A DNA stretch of 8,043 bases from NCBI GenBank assembly GCA_029961005.1, contig JASBVW010000053.1, forward strand, positions 1-8,043, written 5' to 3'. The translations under genes and the position numbers were made by a program. This stretch comes from Bacillota bacterium (GTDB lineage: Bacteria; Bacillota; UBA5301; JASBVW01). Each line of letters opens with the position of its first letter. Positions within the stretch are counted from its first letter, which is position 1. The notes beneath the pieces were generated by a model that saw only the letters and a program-made list of their open reading frames with translations, had not been told where the DNA came from and did no database searches. This document shows, piece after piece, positions 1-6,010 of the stretch.

Positions 1-527
1 TCACGGCCCTGGCCAGCCTGGGCTTCGCCGCCGACGTGGCCGAACTGGTGAACAAGGGGGAGTCCTTCTTCCGCGGCTCGGCGGCTTTCTTTACCGGGGT
101 CATCCTGGCCATCAGCCGCCTGAAGAGCTTCCCCGTTCGCTTGGAGCTGGACGGAAAGGAGGTCTTCGCCGGCGAAGCCTCGGGCGTCTTTATCCTGAAC
201 ACCCGCTTCACCGGAGGCGGGCTGATGATCGCCCCCCAAGCCGTTCCAGACGATGGCCTCCTGGACGTGGTGATCATCGGCCGGATCGGGCGCCTCGACC
301 TGCTCACCACCTTACCCCGCGTCTATTGGGGCGGGCACACCGCGCACCCGGCCCTTGCGTTTTACCGGGCCCAGCGCGCCCGGGTGCAAGTCGACCGGCC
401 CATGCCCAGGCTCTTCGACGGCGAAATTAACGGCACCGGCTCCCTCGACGTGACCATCAAGCCGGCGGGCTTGCGGGTGATTGCTCCCCCGGAGCCGGGC
501 CGTCAACCCAGTTCGCCACAGGAGTAG
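1..527 (+). CDS. Diacylglycerol kinase family lipid kinase (YegS/DgkB/BmrU type), C-terminal part
   Basis: This is the 3' part of a lipid kinase gene that enters from the left edge. The frame is open from base 3, giving about 174 residues before the TAG at 525-527; the true start is upstream, so the GTG at 36 is only an internal Val codon. Family hallmarks seen are GFAADVA near the left edge, an FTGGGLMIAP segment followed by AVPDDGLLDVV, and a late FDGE. They match the C-terminal beta-sandwich half of the DAGK_cat/YegS-like family, whose members phosphorylate diacylglycerol or related lipids at the membrane using ATP. The N-terminal catalytic half with the GGDGT motif is outside the window, so activity and exact substrate cannot be judged. 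The gene is convergent with rsmE and their ends overlap by 25 bp, so it is not part of the heat-shock operon. It could equally be a DgkB-like or BmrU-like paralogue. Confidence 0.88.
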   Translation, partial: TALASLGFAADVAELVNKGESFFRGSAAFFTGVILAISRLKSFPVRLELDGKEVFAGEASGVFILNTRFTGGGLMIAPQAVPDDGLLDVVIIGRIGRLDLLTTLPRVYWGGHTAHPALAFYRAQRARVQVDRPMPRLFDGEINGTGSLDVTIKPAGLRVIAPPEPGRQPSSPQE

Positions 528-1276
528 AGGACGGCGGTGACCGCCGCCAGCGCGGCAGTTTCCGCCCGCAGAATGCGCGGCCCCAGGGAGACCGGTTGCG
601 CACCGGCCCTGCGGGCCGCGTTCACCTCTTCAACCGTAAAGCCGCCCTCCGGTCCGATGAAGACCACTACCCCTGCCTCCGGCCCTCCTCCCGCCAAGGC
701 CCGGTGCAGCGGGACTTCTTCCTCCCCCTCCCAGGCCAAAAGCTTCAGGCACGGGGCGTAATCCGCGCTTTCTATCACTTGCTGGAGCGGAAGAGGGCCG
801 GCGACGAACGGGACCAGGGGGCGCCCGCACTGCTGAGCCGCTTCCCGGGCGATGCGCTGCCACCTCTCCCTGCGCTGGGCGGCCTTTTCCGGCGCGAGTT
901 GGACCACCGCCCGCCTGGCCTCCAGGGCGATAAACCCTTTGACCCCCAGCTCAGTCCCCTTCTGGATCACCCACTCCATCTTCTCTCCCTTCAGGAGGGC
1001 CTGCGCCAGGATAACCCGCGCCCGCGGCTCGCGCCTTTCCTTGACCTGTGCGACCACGCGGCCCTGCACGGCCGCAGGGCTGGTCCGGGTAAGCCGGACC
1101 ACGTAGGTCCGGCCCTGACAGGAAACTTCGATCTCCTCCCCCGGCCGCAGCCGCAACACCCGATGAATGTGGTGTGCATCTGCCCCGGTCAGGAGAACCT
1201 CAGCCGGGGCCCCTTCTTCTGCCAGCTCAGAGGGTTGCAGCAAAAAATGGGGCCTTTTAGTGGCGTCCGAGGGCAT
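503..1276 (-). CDS. rsmE: 16S rRNA (uracil(1498)-N(3))-methyltransferase RsmE
   Basis: The 257-residue product is a cytoplasmic SPOUT-family enzyme that methylates N3 of U1498 of 16S rRNA using S-adenosylmethionine. The N-terminal ~75 residues form the PUA-like RNA-binding part (RPHFLLQP near residue 8, then GADAHHIHRVLRLRPGEEIE). The SPOUT domain follows, with KMEWVIQKGTELGV at ~99-112, REAAQQCGR at ~144-152, the cofactor-loop motif FIGPEGG at 206-212 and LGPRILRAETA at 231-241. Length is normal for the family. The start is ATG at 1276, inside the end of dnaJ; an AGGA lies about 10 nt upstream within dnaJ. It is the last gene of the operon, and the prmA gene that often sits between dnaJ and rsmE is absent. 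The segment ARRAVVQ stands where many homologues have ERSVV, a mild deviation. Its 3' end overlaps the convergent lipid kinase. Confidence 0.96.
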   Translation of the reverse strand: MPSDATKRPHFLLQPSELAEEGAPAEVLLTGADAHHIHRVLRLRPGEEIEVSCQGRTYVVRLTRTSPAAVQGRVVAQVKERREPRARVILAQALLKGEKMEWVIQKGTELGVKGFIALEARRAVVQLAPEKAAQRRERWQRIAREAAQQCGRPLVPFVAGPLPLQQVIESADYAPCLKLLAWEGEEEVPLHRALAGGGPEAGVVVFIGPEGGFTVEEVNAARRAGAQPVSLGPRILRAETAALAAVTAVLYSCGELG

Positions 1277-2375
1277 CCTTCATCTTTCCTAAAAAGTCTT
1301 TGCCCTCCCCTTCCGCCTCCAGCTGGCGGAGCAGCTCCTTTTGGCGCGGGGAGAGGTGGGTAGGCGTCACCACCCGCACGCGCACTTGCTGATCGCCCCG
1401 GCCGCGCCCGTGCAACCCGGGCAGCCCTTTTCCGCGGAGGCGGAAGACCGTGCCCGTCTGCGTCCCTTCCGGGATGCGCAGTTCCGCCCGGCCATCCAGG
1501 GTGGGCACCTCCAGCACACCGCCCAAAGCCGCCTGGGTAAAGGAGATGGGTATCTCACACAGCACGTCATTGCCCTGGCGCTGAAAGATGGGATGGGGGC
1601 GCACGGTGACATAGAGGTACAGGTCGCCCGGCGGCCCACCCCGCCGGCCCGCCTCCCCTCCTCCGGCGATGCGCAGGCGCGTGCCGTCCTCGACGCCCGG
1701 CGGGATGGTCACCTTCAAGCGCCGCACTTTGCGCACCACCCCTTCCCCCCGGCACTGGCGGCAGGGGGTTTCAATGACCGTGCCCTCGCCTTGGCAGACC
1801 TCACAGGTCCGCACGGAGACAAAGCGGCCAAAGCCGGTAGACTGGGCGAACTGGACCTCTCCCCGGCCGCCGCAGCGGCCGCAGGTGCGCGGAGCCGTCC
1901 CCGGCTCCGCTCCGCTCCCGCGGCAGCGCTCGCAGGTCTCGGCCCGCGGCACCTCAATCTCCCTCTCCCCTCCCCGGGCCACCTCTTCCAGGGTCACGGA
2001 GAGGTCGTAGCGCAAGTCGGCGCCGGGGACGGGCCCCCGCTGGGCGCGTCCGGCAGTCCGGGTGCCGAAGAACAAATCAAAGAGGTCGCCCAAGTCGCCG
2101 AAATCGCCGAACGGGCCAAAGCCCCCGGCGCCCGGCGCAAATCCGCCCTGCTCAAAAGACTCCGGCCCGAACCGGTCGTATTTGGCCCGCGCCTCGGGAT
2201 CGCTCAGGACCTGGTAGGCTTCGTTCAGCTCCTTAAACTTTTCGGCCGCGTTGGGGTCAGACTTGTTGACATCCGGATGGAGCTGGCGAGCCAGGCGGCG
2301 GTAAGCCTTTTTGATCTCTTCCGGCGACGCGTCCCGGGAAACACCCAGGACCTCATAATAGTCCCTCTTGGGCAA
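1257..2375 (-). CDS. dnaJ: Chaperone DnaJ (Hsp40, class I)
   Basis: This 372-residue J-domain co-chaperone delivers unfolded clients to DnaK and stimulates its ATPase in the cytoplasm. All class I parts are present in order: a J domain (residues ~4-69) with HPD at 33-35; a Gly/Phe-rich linker (~70-110) with the FGDFGDLGDLFDLFFG stretch; a zinc-binding domain with four CxxCxGxG repeats at 148-155, 165-172, 191-198 and 205-212; and C-terminal client-binding domains (VTIPPGVEDGTRLRIAGGG and onward). The start codon is TTG at 2375. It is well fixed, because an in-frame TAG lies two codons upstream and any later start would cut the J domain. The gene follows dnaK by 30 nt in the HrcA/CIRCE operon and overlaps rsmE by 20 nt. 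No defect is seen. The poor ribosome site may keep DnaJ below DnaK in amount, which is an inference. Confidence 0.98.
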   Translation of the reverse strand: MPKRDYYEVLGVSRDASPEEIKKAYRRLARQLHPDVNKSDPNAAEKFKELNEAYQVLSDPEARAKYDRFGPESFEQGGFAPGAGGFGPFGDFGDLGDLFDLFFGTRTAGRAQRGPVPGADLRYDLSVTLEEVARGGEREIEVPRAETCERCRGSGAEPGTAPRTCGRCGGRGEVQFAQSTGFGRFVSVRTCEVCQGEGTVIETPCRQCRGEGVVRKVRRLKVTIPPGVEDGTRLRIAGGGEAGRRGGPPGDLYLYVTVRPHPIFQRQGNDVLCEIPISFTQAALGGVLEVPTLDGRAELRIPEGTQTGTVFRLRGKGLPGLHGRGRGDQQVRVRVVTPTHLSPRQKELLRQLEAEGEGKDFLGKMKDALGRH

Positions 2376-2405
2376 CCTCTACACCGCCTTCCGAGGCTTC
2401 TCCCT
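2376..2405 (-). promoter_or_regulatory. dnaK-dnaJ intercistronic spacer and weak dnaJ ribosome site
   Basis: The only spacer inside the chaperone block is 30 nt long. Reading the minus strand, it contains GCCT-CGGA-AGGC, a possible 4-bp hairpin, then GGTGTAGAGG directly before the TTG start. The best SD candidates are poorly placed: GGAAGG about 11 nt from the start and AGAGG immediately next to it. The TAG in this stretch is in frame with dnaJ and rules out an earlier start. No terminator is present. Confidence 0.5.
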
Positions 2406-4238
2406 TTACGCCCCTTTTTGCTCCTTTTCGTCCACTACCCGGTAGTCCGCATCCACGGAGCGGCCTCTCTCCTGGCCCGCTCCCTGGGCGCCGGCGAAGT
2501 GCCCCGTCTGGGCGTAGACCTTGGCCGTCAACTCGTGGAGGGCAGCCGTCAAGGCCTCGGTCTTGGCCTTGAGGGCGGCAATGTCCCGGCCCTGCAAGGC
2601 CGCCGCCAACTCGTCTTTGGCCCGGCGCACCTTCTCGGCCAGCTCCCGGTCTGCCTTGTCGCCCAGCTCGCGCAGGGTCCTCTCCGCGCTGTAAACCAGG
2701 CTGTCGGCGTTGTTTCTGATCTCCGCCTCTTCCCTCAGGCGCCGGTCCTCTTCCGCGTGCAGCTCTGCCTCCCTGACCAGTCGCTTGATGTCCTCCTCGG
2801 TCAAATTGCCGCTGCGGGCAGTGACGGTGATCTTCTGTTCTTTACCCGTCCCCAGGTCCTTGGCGCTCACGTGGACGATGCCGTTGACGTCCACGTCAAA
2901 GGTGACCTCAATCTGCGGCACGCCGCGGGGCGCCGGCGGAATGCCGGTCAACTGGAAACGGCCCAGGGTGACGTTGTCCTTGGCCATGGCCCGCTCTCCC
3001 TGCAGGACGTGGATCTCCACCGTGGTCTGATTATCTGCCGCGGTGGTAAAGATCTGCTTCTTGCTGGTGGGAATGGTGGTATTGCGCTCGATCAGCTTAG
3101 TGAAGACGCCGCCCAAGGTCTCCAGGCCCAGCGAGAGCGGCGTCACATCGAGAAGTACCACGTCCTTGACCTCTCCCGCCAGCACGCCGGCCTGAATAGC
3201 CGCCCCCACCGCCACCACTTCGTCGGGGTTGATCCCTTTAAACGGCTCTTTGCCAAAGAGGTTCCTGATCATCTCCTGCACCTTAGGGATGCGGGTGGAG
3301 CCGCCCACCAGGATCACTTTATCGATCTGGTGGGGCTGCAGGCCCGCATCGGCCAAGGCCTGCCTGGTGGGGCCCATAGTGGCCTCGACCAAATCCGCCG
3401 TCAGCTCTTCGAACTTGGCCCTGGTCAGGGTCATCTCCAGGTGCTTGGGGCCGCTTTGATCAGCCGTGATGAAGGGCAGGCTGATGGTAGTGCTCGTCAG
3501 CCCCGACAATTCTATCTTCGCCTTCTCGGCCGCCTCTTTCAAGCGCTGCAGGGCCATGCGGTCCTGCCGCAGATCAATGCCATGCTCTTTCTTAAACTCC
3601 TCCGCCACGTAGTTGATGATGCGCTCGTCGAAGTCGTCGCCGCCCAGATGGTTATTGCCGCTGGTAGCCTTGACCTGGAAGACCCCTTCTCCGATCTCCA
3701 GGATGGAGACGTCGAAGGTGCCGCCGCCCAGGTCAAAGACCAGGATGGTCTGCGTCTCCTCTTTGTCCAACCCGTAAGCCAAGGCCGCCGCCGTAGGTTC
3801 GTTGATGATCCGGAGCACCTCCAGGCCGGCGATGGTCCCCGCGTCCTTGGTGGCCTGGCGCTGAGCATCGGTAAAGTAGGCCGGGACCGTAATGACGGCC
3901 TTGGTCACCTTCTCCCCCAGATAGGCCTCGGCATCGGCTTTCAGCTTCTGCAAGATCATGGCCGAGATCTCCTGGGGGGTGTAGGAACGGCCATCGATGG
4001 TGACCTTGTAGTCGCTGCCCATCTTGCGTTTGATCGAGATGACCGTTCGCTCCGGGTTAGTGATGGCCTGGCGCTTGGCCACTTGCCCTACCAGGCGCTG
4101 CCCGTCCTTGGTAAAGGCAACCACGGAAGGGGTGAGGCGGCTCCCTTCAGCGTTGGGGATGACCACCGGTTCCCCTCCCTCCAGGACGGCCACCACCGAG
4201 TTGGTCGTGCCAAGGTCGATGCCTACAACTTTACTCAT
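2406..4238 (-). CDS. dnaK: Molecular chaperone DnaK (Hsp70)
   Basis: This 610-residue ATP-dependent chaperone binds exposed hydrophobic segments of client proteins and is the centre of the DnaK-DnaJ-GrpE cycle. The nucleotide-binding domain (~1-355) shows all three Hsp70 signatures: IDLGTTNS at 7-14, VFDLGGGTFDVS at 167-178 and VILVGGSTRIPKV at 308-320. The allosteric linker VVLLDVTPLSLG is at 360-371. The beta-sandwich substrate domain follows (~372-480), then a charged helical lid and a tail ending DADYRVVDEKEQKGA. The passage TNPERTVISIKRKMG runs straight into TPQEISA, so the ~24-residue insert of proteobacterial DnaK is missing, as is usual for Gram-positive lineages. The ATG start is coupled to grpE through an ATGA overlap, with GGAGGGAG 6-9 nt upstream. 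Transcription should be under CIRCE/HrcA control. The sequence looks complete and normal. Confidence 0.99.
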   Translation of the reverse strand: MSKVVGIDLGTTNSVVAVLEGGEPVVIPNAEGSRLTPSVVAFTKDGQRLVGQVAKRQAITNPERTVISIKRKMGSDYKVTIDGRSYTPQEISAMILQKLKADAEAYLGEKVTKAVITVPAYFTDAQRQATKDAGTIAGLEVLRIINEPTAAALAYGLDKEETQTILVFDLGGGTFDVSILEIGEGVFQVKATSGNNHLGGDDFDERIINYVAEEFKKEHGIDLRQDRMALQRLKEAAEKAKIELSGLTSTTISLPFITADQSGPKHLEMTLTRAKFEELTADLVEATMGPTRQALADAGLQPHQIDKVILVGGSTRIPKVQEMIRNLFGKEPFKGINPDEVVAVGAAIQAGVLAGEVKDVVLLDVTPLSLGLETLGGVFTKLIERNTTIPTSKKQIFTTAADNQTTVEIHVLQGERAMAKDNVTLGRFQLTGIPPAPRGVPQIEVTFDVDVNGIVHVSAKDLGTGKEQKITVTARSGNLTEEDIKRLVREAELHAEEDRRLREEAEIRNNADSLVYSAERTLRELGDKADRELAEKVRRAKDELAAALQGRDIAALKAKTEALTAALHELTAKVYAQTGHFAGAQGAGQERGRSVDADYRVVDEKEQKGA

Positions 4239-4831
4239 TCTTTACTCCCTCCATTGTCATTCTTCGCCTCAGCATCCTGAACTGCGCCCTCGGGCGGGGG
4301 TGGCCCCGCCACCTTCACCAGGCTGGGGCGAAGGACGCGCTCGCGAAACCTGTAGCCCCGGCGCAGCTCCTCCACGACCGTGCCGGCAGGCGTCTCAGGG
4401 AGATAAACCTGGGTGAGGGCCTCGTGCAAAAAGGGATCGAAGGGCTGGCCCACGGCAGTAATGGGTTTCAGGCCCTCTTCGGCCAGAATGCCCTTCAACT
4501 GCTCCAGCGTCATGGCCACCCCTTTCTTGATCTCTCCCTCCGAGCCAGGGGCAGCGAGCGCCAGTTCCAAATGATCCAACACGGGCAAGAGCTTCCGGAT
4601 CAGCTCCTCGTTGGCCGAGGCGATGAGCTCCCAACGCTCTTTTTGCGCCCGCTTGCGGTAATTCTCGAAATCGGCCTGCAGCCTGATATACCGCGCCCAG
4701 AGTTCCTCTTTTTCCTTCTCCAGGGCCTGGATCCGCCCTTGCTCTTCTTCCTCTTCCTCTAGAGGCGAATCCGGCCGGGGCTCGCCTTCCTCGGCCGGCC
4801 GCTTCTCTTCCGGCGAGACGATCTCCTCCAC
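4235..4831 (-). CDS. grpE: Nucleotide exchange factor GrpE
   Basis: This 198-residue dimeric co-chaperone speeds ADP release from DnaK. It has a low-complexity acidic N-terminus (residues ~1-35, with six Glu in a row at 25-30), then a long predicted coiled-coil helix (~32-70) with the family motif ADFENYRKR at 53-61. A helical-bundle region follows (LLPVLDHLELAL at 81-92), then the compact beta domain with FDPFLHEAL at 131-139 and RGYRFRERVLRPSLVKV at 158-174. A Pro/Glu-rich tail of ~24 residues closes the protein. The start is GTG at 4831, only 2 nt after the hrcA stop, with GGGAGGGGAG inside the last codons of hrcA as its SD. The stop overlaps the dnaK ATG (ATGA), so translational coupling on both sides is likely. 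Nothing is missing relative to the family. Confidence 0.97.
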   Translation of the reverse strand: MEEIVSPEEKRPAEEGEPRPDSPLEEEEEEQGRIQALEKEKEELWARYIRLQADFENYRKRAQKERWELIASANEELIRKLLPVLDHLELALAAPGSEGEIKKGVAMTLEQLKGILAEEGLKPITAVGQPFDPFLHEALTQVYLPETPAGTVVEELRRGYRFRERVLRPSLVKVAGPPPPEGAVQDAEAKNDNGGSKE

Positions 4832-4833
4832 CT

Positions 4834-5868
4834 TTACTCCCCTCCCAGTTCGCTCAGGGTTTCAGTCAATTCCTCGGCCAAGTAACGGAGGGTCGAGATG
4901 GCGCGCCCATAGTCCATGCGCATGGGGCCGAAGACGCCCAGGATGCCCATTACCCTTCCGCCGCAGCCGTAGGTGGCCGCCACCAGGCTGCACTCCCTGA
5001 AAGCCTGTTGCGGGTTCTCTTGGCCAATGCGGACGGTGATCTTTCCCTCCCCGGAGAGGAGCCCGTAGAGAGAGCCGGTCAGGGTCTCTTTAGCCTCCAG
5101 CGCCGCCAGCAGCGGACGCGCCTTTTCCACGTCTCTGAACTCCGGCTGGGTGAGGAGGCGCAAGACCCCTTCCACGTACACGTTCTCCGCCCCTTGGGGG
5201 GCCGGCTCCAGGAGATGGAGCACCTCCTCCGCCAAGGTGCGATTAGGAATGAGCTCCCGCACCTCCGATAAAAGATTCCGGCCGATCTCGCCCAGGATCG
5301 CACCGCGCAGGCGGGCAGTCAAAGCCTCCGAGAGGGAAGTGAGGGCCTCCTTCTCCAGCGGCTCTTCCACCTCCACCAACCGGCTCCGGATAAATCCCGG
5401 GTCTATGACCAGCAGCGCCAGCACGGTGAGCGGCCTCACCCCCACCAGGCTCAGGTGCTTGATCACTTGGCGTTCCACTACCGGGCCTAAAACGATGGTG
5501 GTGTAACTGGTCAACTCCCCCAAAAGGCGGGTGGCCTGGTGAATCAAGGCCATGAGCTCATGGGGACGCTGGCGCAGGTGCCGGCGAATTATTTCGGCCT
5601 CGAACTCGTCCAGGTCCGCAGGGATGAGGAGCTCATCCACATAGAAGCGGTAGCCTTTTTCGGACGGGATGCGGCCCGCCGAAGTATGGGGTTGCTGCAG
5701 GTAACCGGCCTCTTCCAGGTCAGCCATTTCGTTGCGGATAGTGGCCGGGCTGAGCCCCAGATTGTAGCGGCGGGCAATCGTCCGGGAGCCTACCGGCTCC
5801 GCCGTCGAGATGTAGTCATCGGTTACCGCCCGCAGAATCTGCTGCTTGCGCTCATCCAGCACCGCCAT
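4834..5868 (-). CDS. hrcA: Heat-inducible transcription repressor HrcA
   Basis: This 344-residue DNA-binding repressor recognises the CIRCE operator, and GroEL is known to help keep it active in Firmicutes. The N-terminal winged helix-turn-helix covers ~1-80, with SPATIRNEM at 40-48 and HTSAGRIPSEKGYRFYVD at 61-78, both near-invariant in HrcA. The rest is the GAF-like and dimerisation region. The C-terminal motifs IGQEN at 281-285 and GVFGPMRMDY at 311-320 are intact, so the protein should be functional. The start is ATG at 5868, preceded by an excellent SD (GAGGTGA) with 7-nt spacing; this SD lies in the loop of a small hairpin. It is the first gene of the operon, directly downstream of a perfect CIRCE, so autoregulation together with grpE-dnaK-dnaJ(-rsmE) is expected. 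The SD of grpE is embedded in its last codons. Confidence 0.98.
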   Translation of the reverse strand: MAVLDERKQQILRAVTDDYISTAEPVGSRTIARRYNLGLSPATIRNEMADLEEAGYLQQPHTSAGRIPSEKGYRFYVDELLIPADLDEFEAEIIRRHLRQRPHELMALIHQATRLLGELTSYTTIVLGPVVERQVIKHLSLVGVRPLTVLALLVIDPGFIRSRLVEVEEPLEKEALTSLSEALTARLRGAILGEIGRNLLSEVRELIPNRTLAEEVLHLLEPAPQGAENVYVEGVLRLLTQPEFRDVEKARPLLAALEAKETLTGSLYGLLSGEGKITVRIGQENPQQAFRECSLVAATYGCGGRVMGILGVFGPMRMDYGRAISTLRYLAEELTETLSELGGE

Positions 5869-5891
5869 ACCGGTATCACCTCTCTACCGGC
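5869..5891 (-). promoter_or_regulatory. hrcA ribosome-binding site inside a stem-loop
   Basis: On the minus strand, CCGGTA (5890-5885) and TACCGG (5875-5870) are perfect inverted repeats separated by the nine bases GAGAGGTGA, which contain the SD of hrcA. A G-U pair (5891/5869) could add a seventh pair. The stem ends at the base next to the ATG. The inverted repeat and SD are directly visible; any effect on translation is inference. Confidence 0.6.
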
Positions 5892-5911
5892 CGGGGCCAG
5901 GTTTCCCCAGG
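5891..5911 (-). other. G/C-rich leader hairpin upstream of the hrcA SD hairpin
   Basis: On the minus strand CCTGGGG (5911-5905) can pair with CCCCGG (5896-5891) across an 8-nt loop with one bulged T. It abuts the SD hairpin. It has no following T-run, so it is not an intrinsic terminator. Its significance is unknown and a chance pairing in GC-rich DNA is possible. Confidence 0.3.
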
Positions 5912-5922
5912 TTCCCCTTCCT

Positions 5923-5949
5923 TTAGCACTCTCATGATTCGAGTGCTAA
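5923..5949 (-). promoter_or_regulatory. CIRCE operator (HrcA binding site)
   Basis: TTAGCACTC (5923-5931), a 9-nt spacer (TCATGATTC) and GAGTGCTAA (5941-5949) form a perfect inverted repeat identical to the CIRCE consensus. It lies between the predicted promoter and the hrcA start, about 50 nt upstream of the ATG, so it falls at the start of the transcript. HrcA bound here should block transcription of the hrcA-grpE-dnaK-dnaJ operon, and release on heat shock should induce it. Confidence 0.98.
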
Positions 5950-5960
5950 AATACATTATT

Positions 5961-5990
5961 AACATATCACCGGCCTCCCTCCTTTGTCAA
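5961..5990 (-). promoter_or_regulatory. Vegetative (sigma-A-like) promoter of the hrcA operon
   Basis: Reading the minus strand, a perfect -35 TTGACA (5990-5985) is followed by an 18-nt spacer and a -10 TATGTT (5966-5961) preceded by TGA, an extended -10 (TGn). The expected start of transcription is near 5952-5955, which puts CIRCE within the first few transcribed bases, the usual layout for HrcA-controlled operons. The exact -10 is less sure, because the AT-rich TAATAAT just downstream could also serve. Confidence 0.75.
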
Positions 5991-6010
5991 GGCGCTCCAA
6001 GCAGAGAGGC

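Noticed and set aside
36..527. GTG at 36 as the start of a short lipid kinase gene
   Set aside because: The frame is open to the window edge and the upstream residues already match the family, so the gene is cut by the edge and not short.
532..546. CGGCGG-TGA-CCGCCG inverted repeat just after the lipid kinase stop, as a terminator
   Set aside because: No T-run follows on either strand and it lies in Ala/Val codons of rsmE; it is probably a by-product of GC-rich codon use.
596..1363. Plus-strand open frame of 255 codons opposite rsmE
   Set aside because: It is also in antisense codon register with rsmE, is Pro/Arg/Leu-rich with no family features, and the sense frame is a clear RsmE.
1341..4280. 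Very long plus-strand open frame as a possible gene
   Set aside because: It mirrors dnaJ and dnaK in codon register, has no recognisable domain, and follows from avoidance of TTA, CTA and TCA in the sense genes.
4742..4760. Poly-Glu (CTC/TTC-rich) tract in grpE as a microsatellite
   Set aside because: An acidic, low-complexity N-terminus is normal for GrpE, and the codons are mixed and not a pure repeat.
5901..5918. Two GGGGAA(A)CCT direct repeats in the hrcA leader as a second operator
   Set aside because: Two short, imperfect copies in GC-rich DNA match no regulator site I can name.
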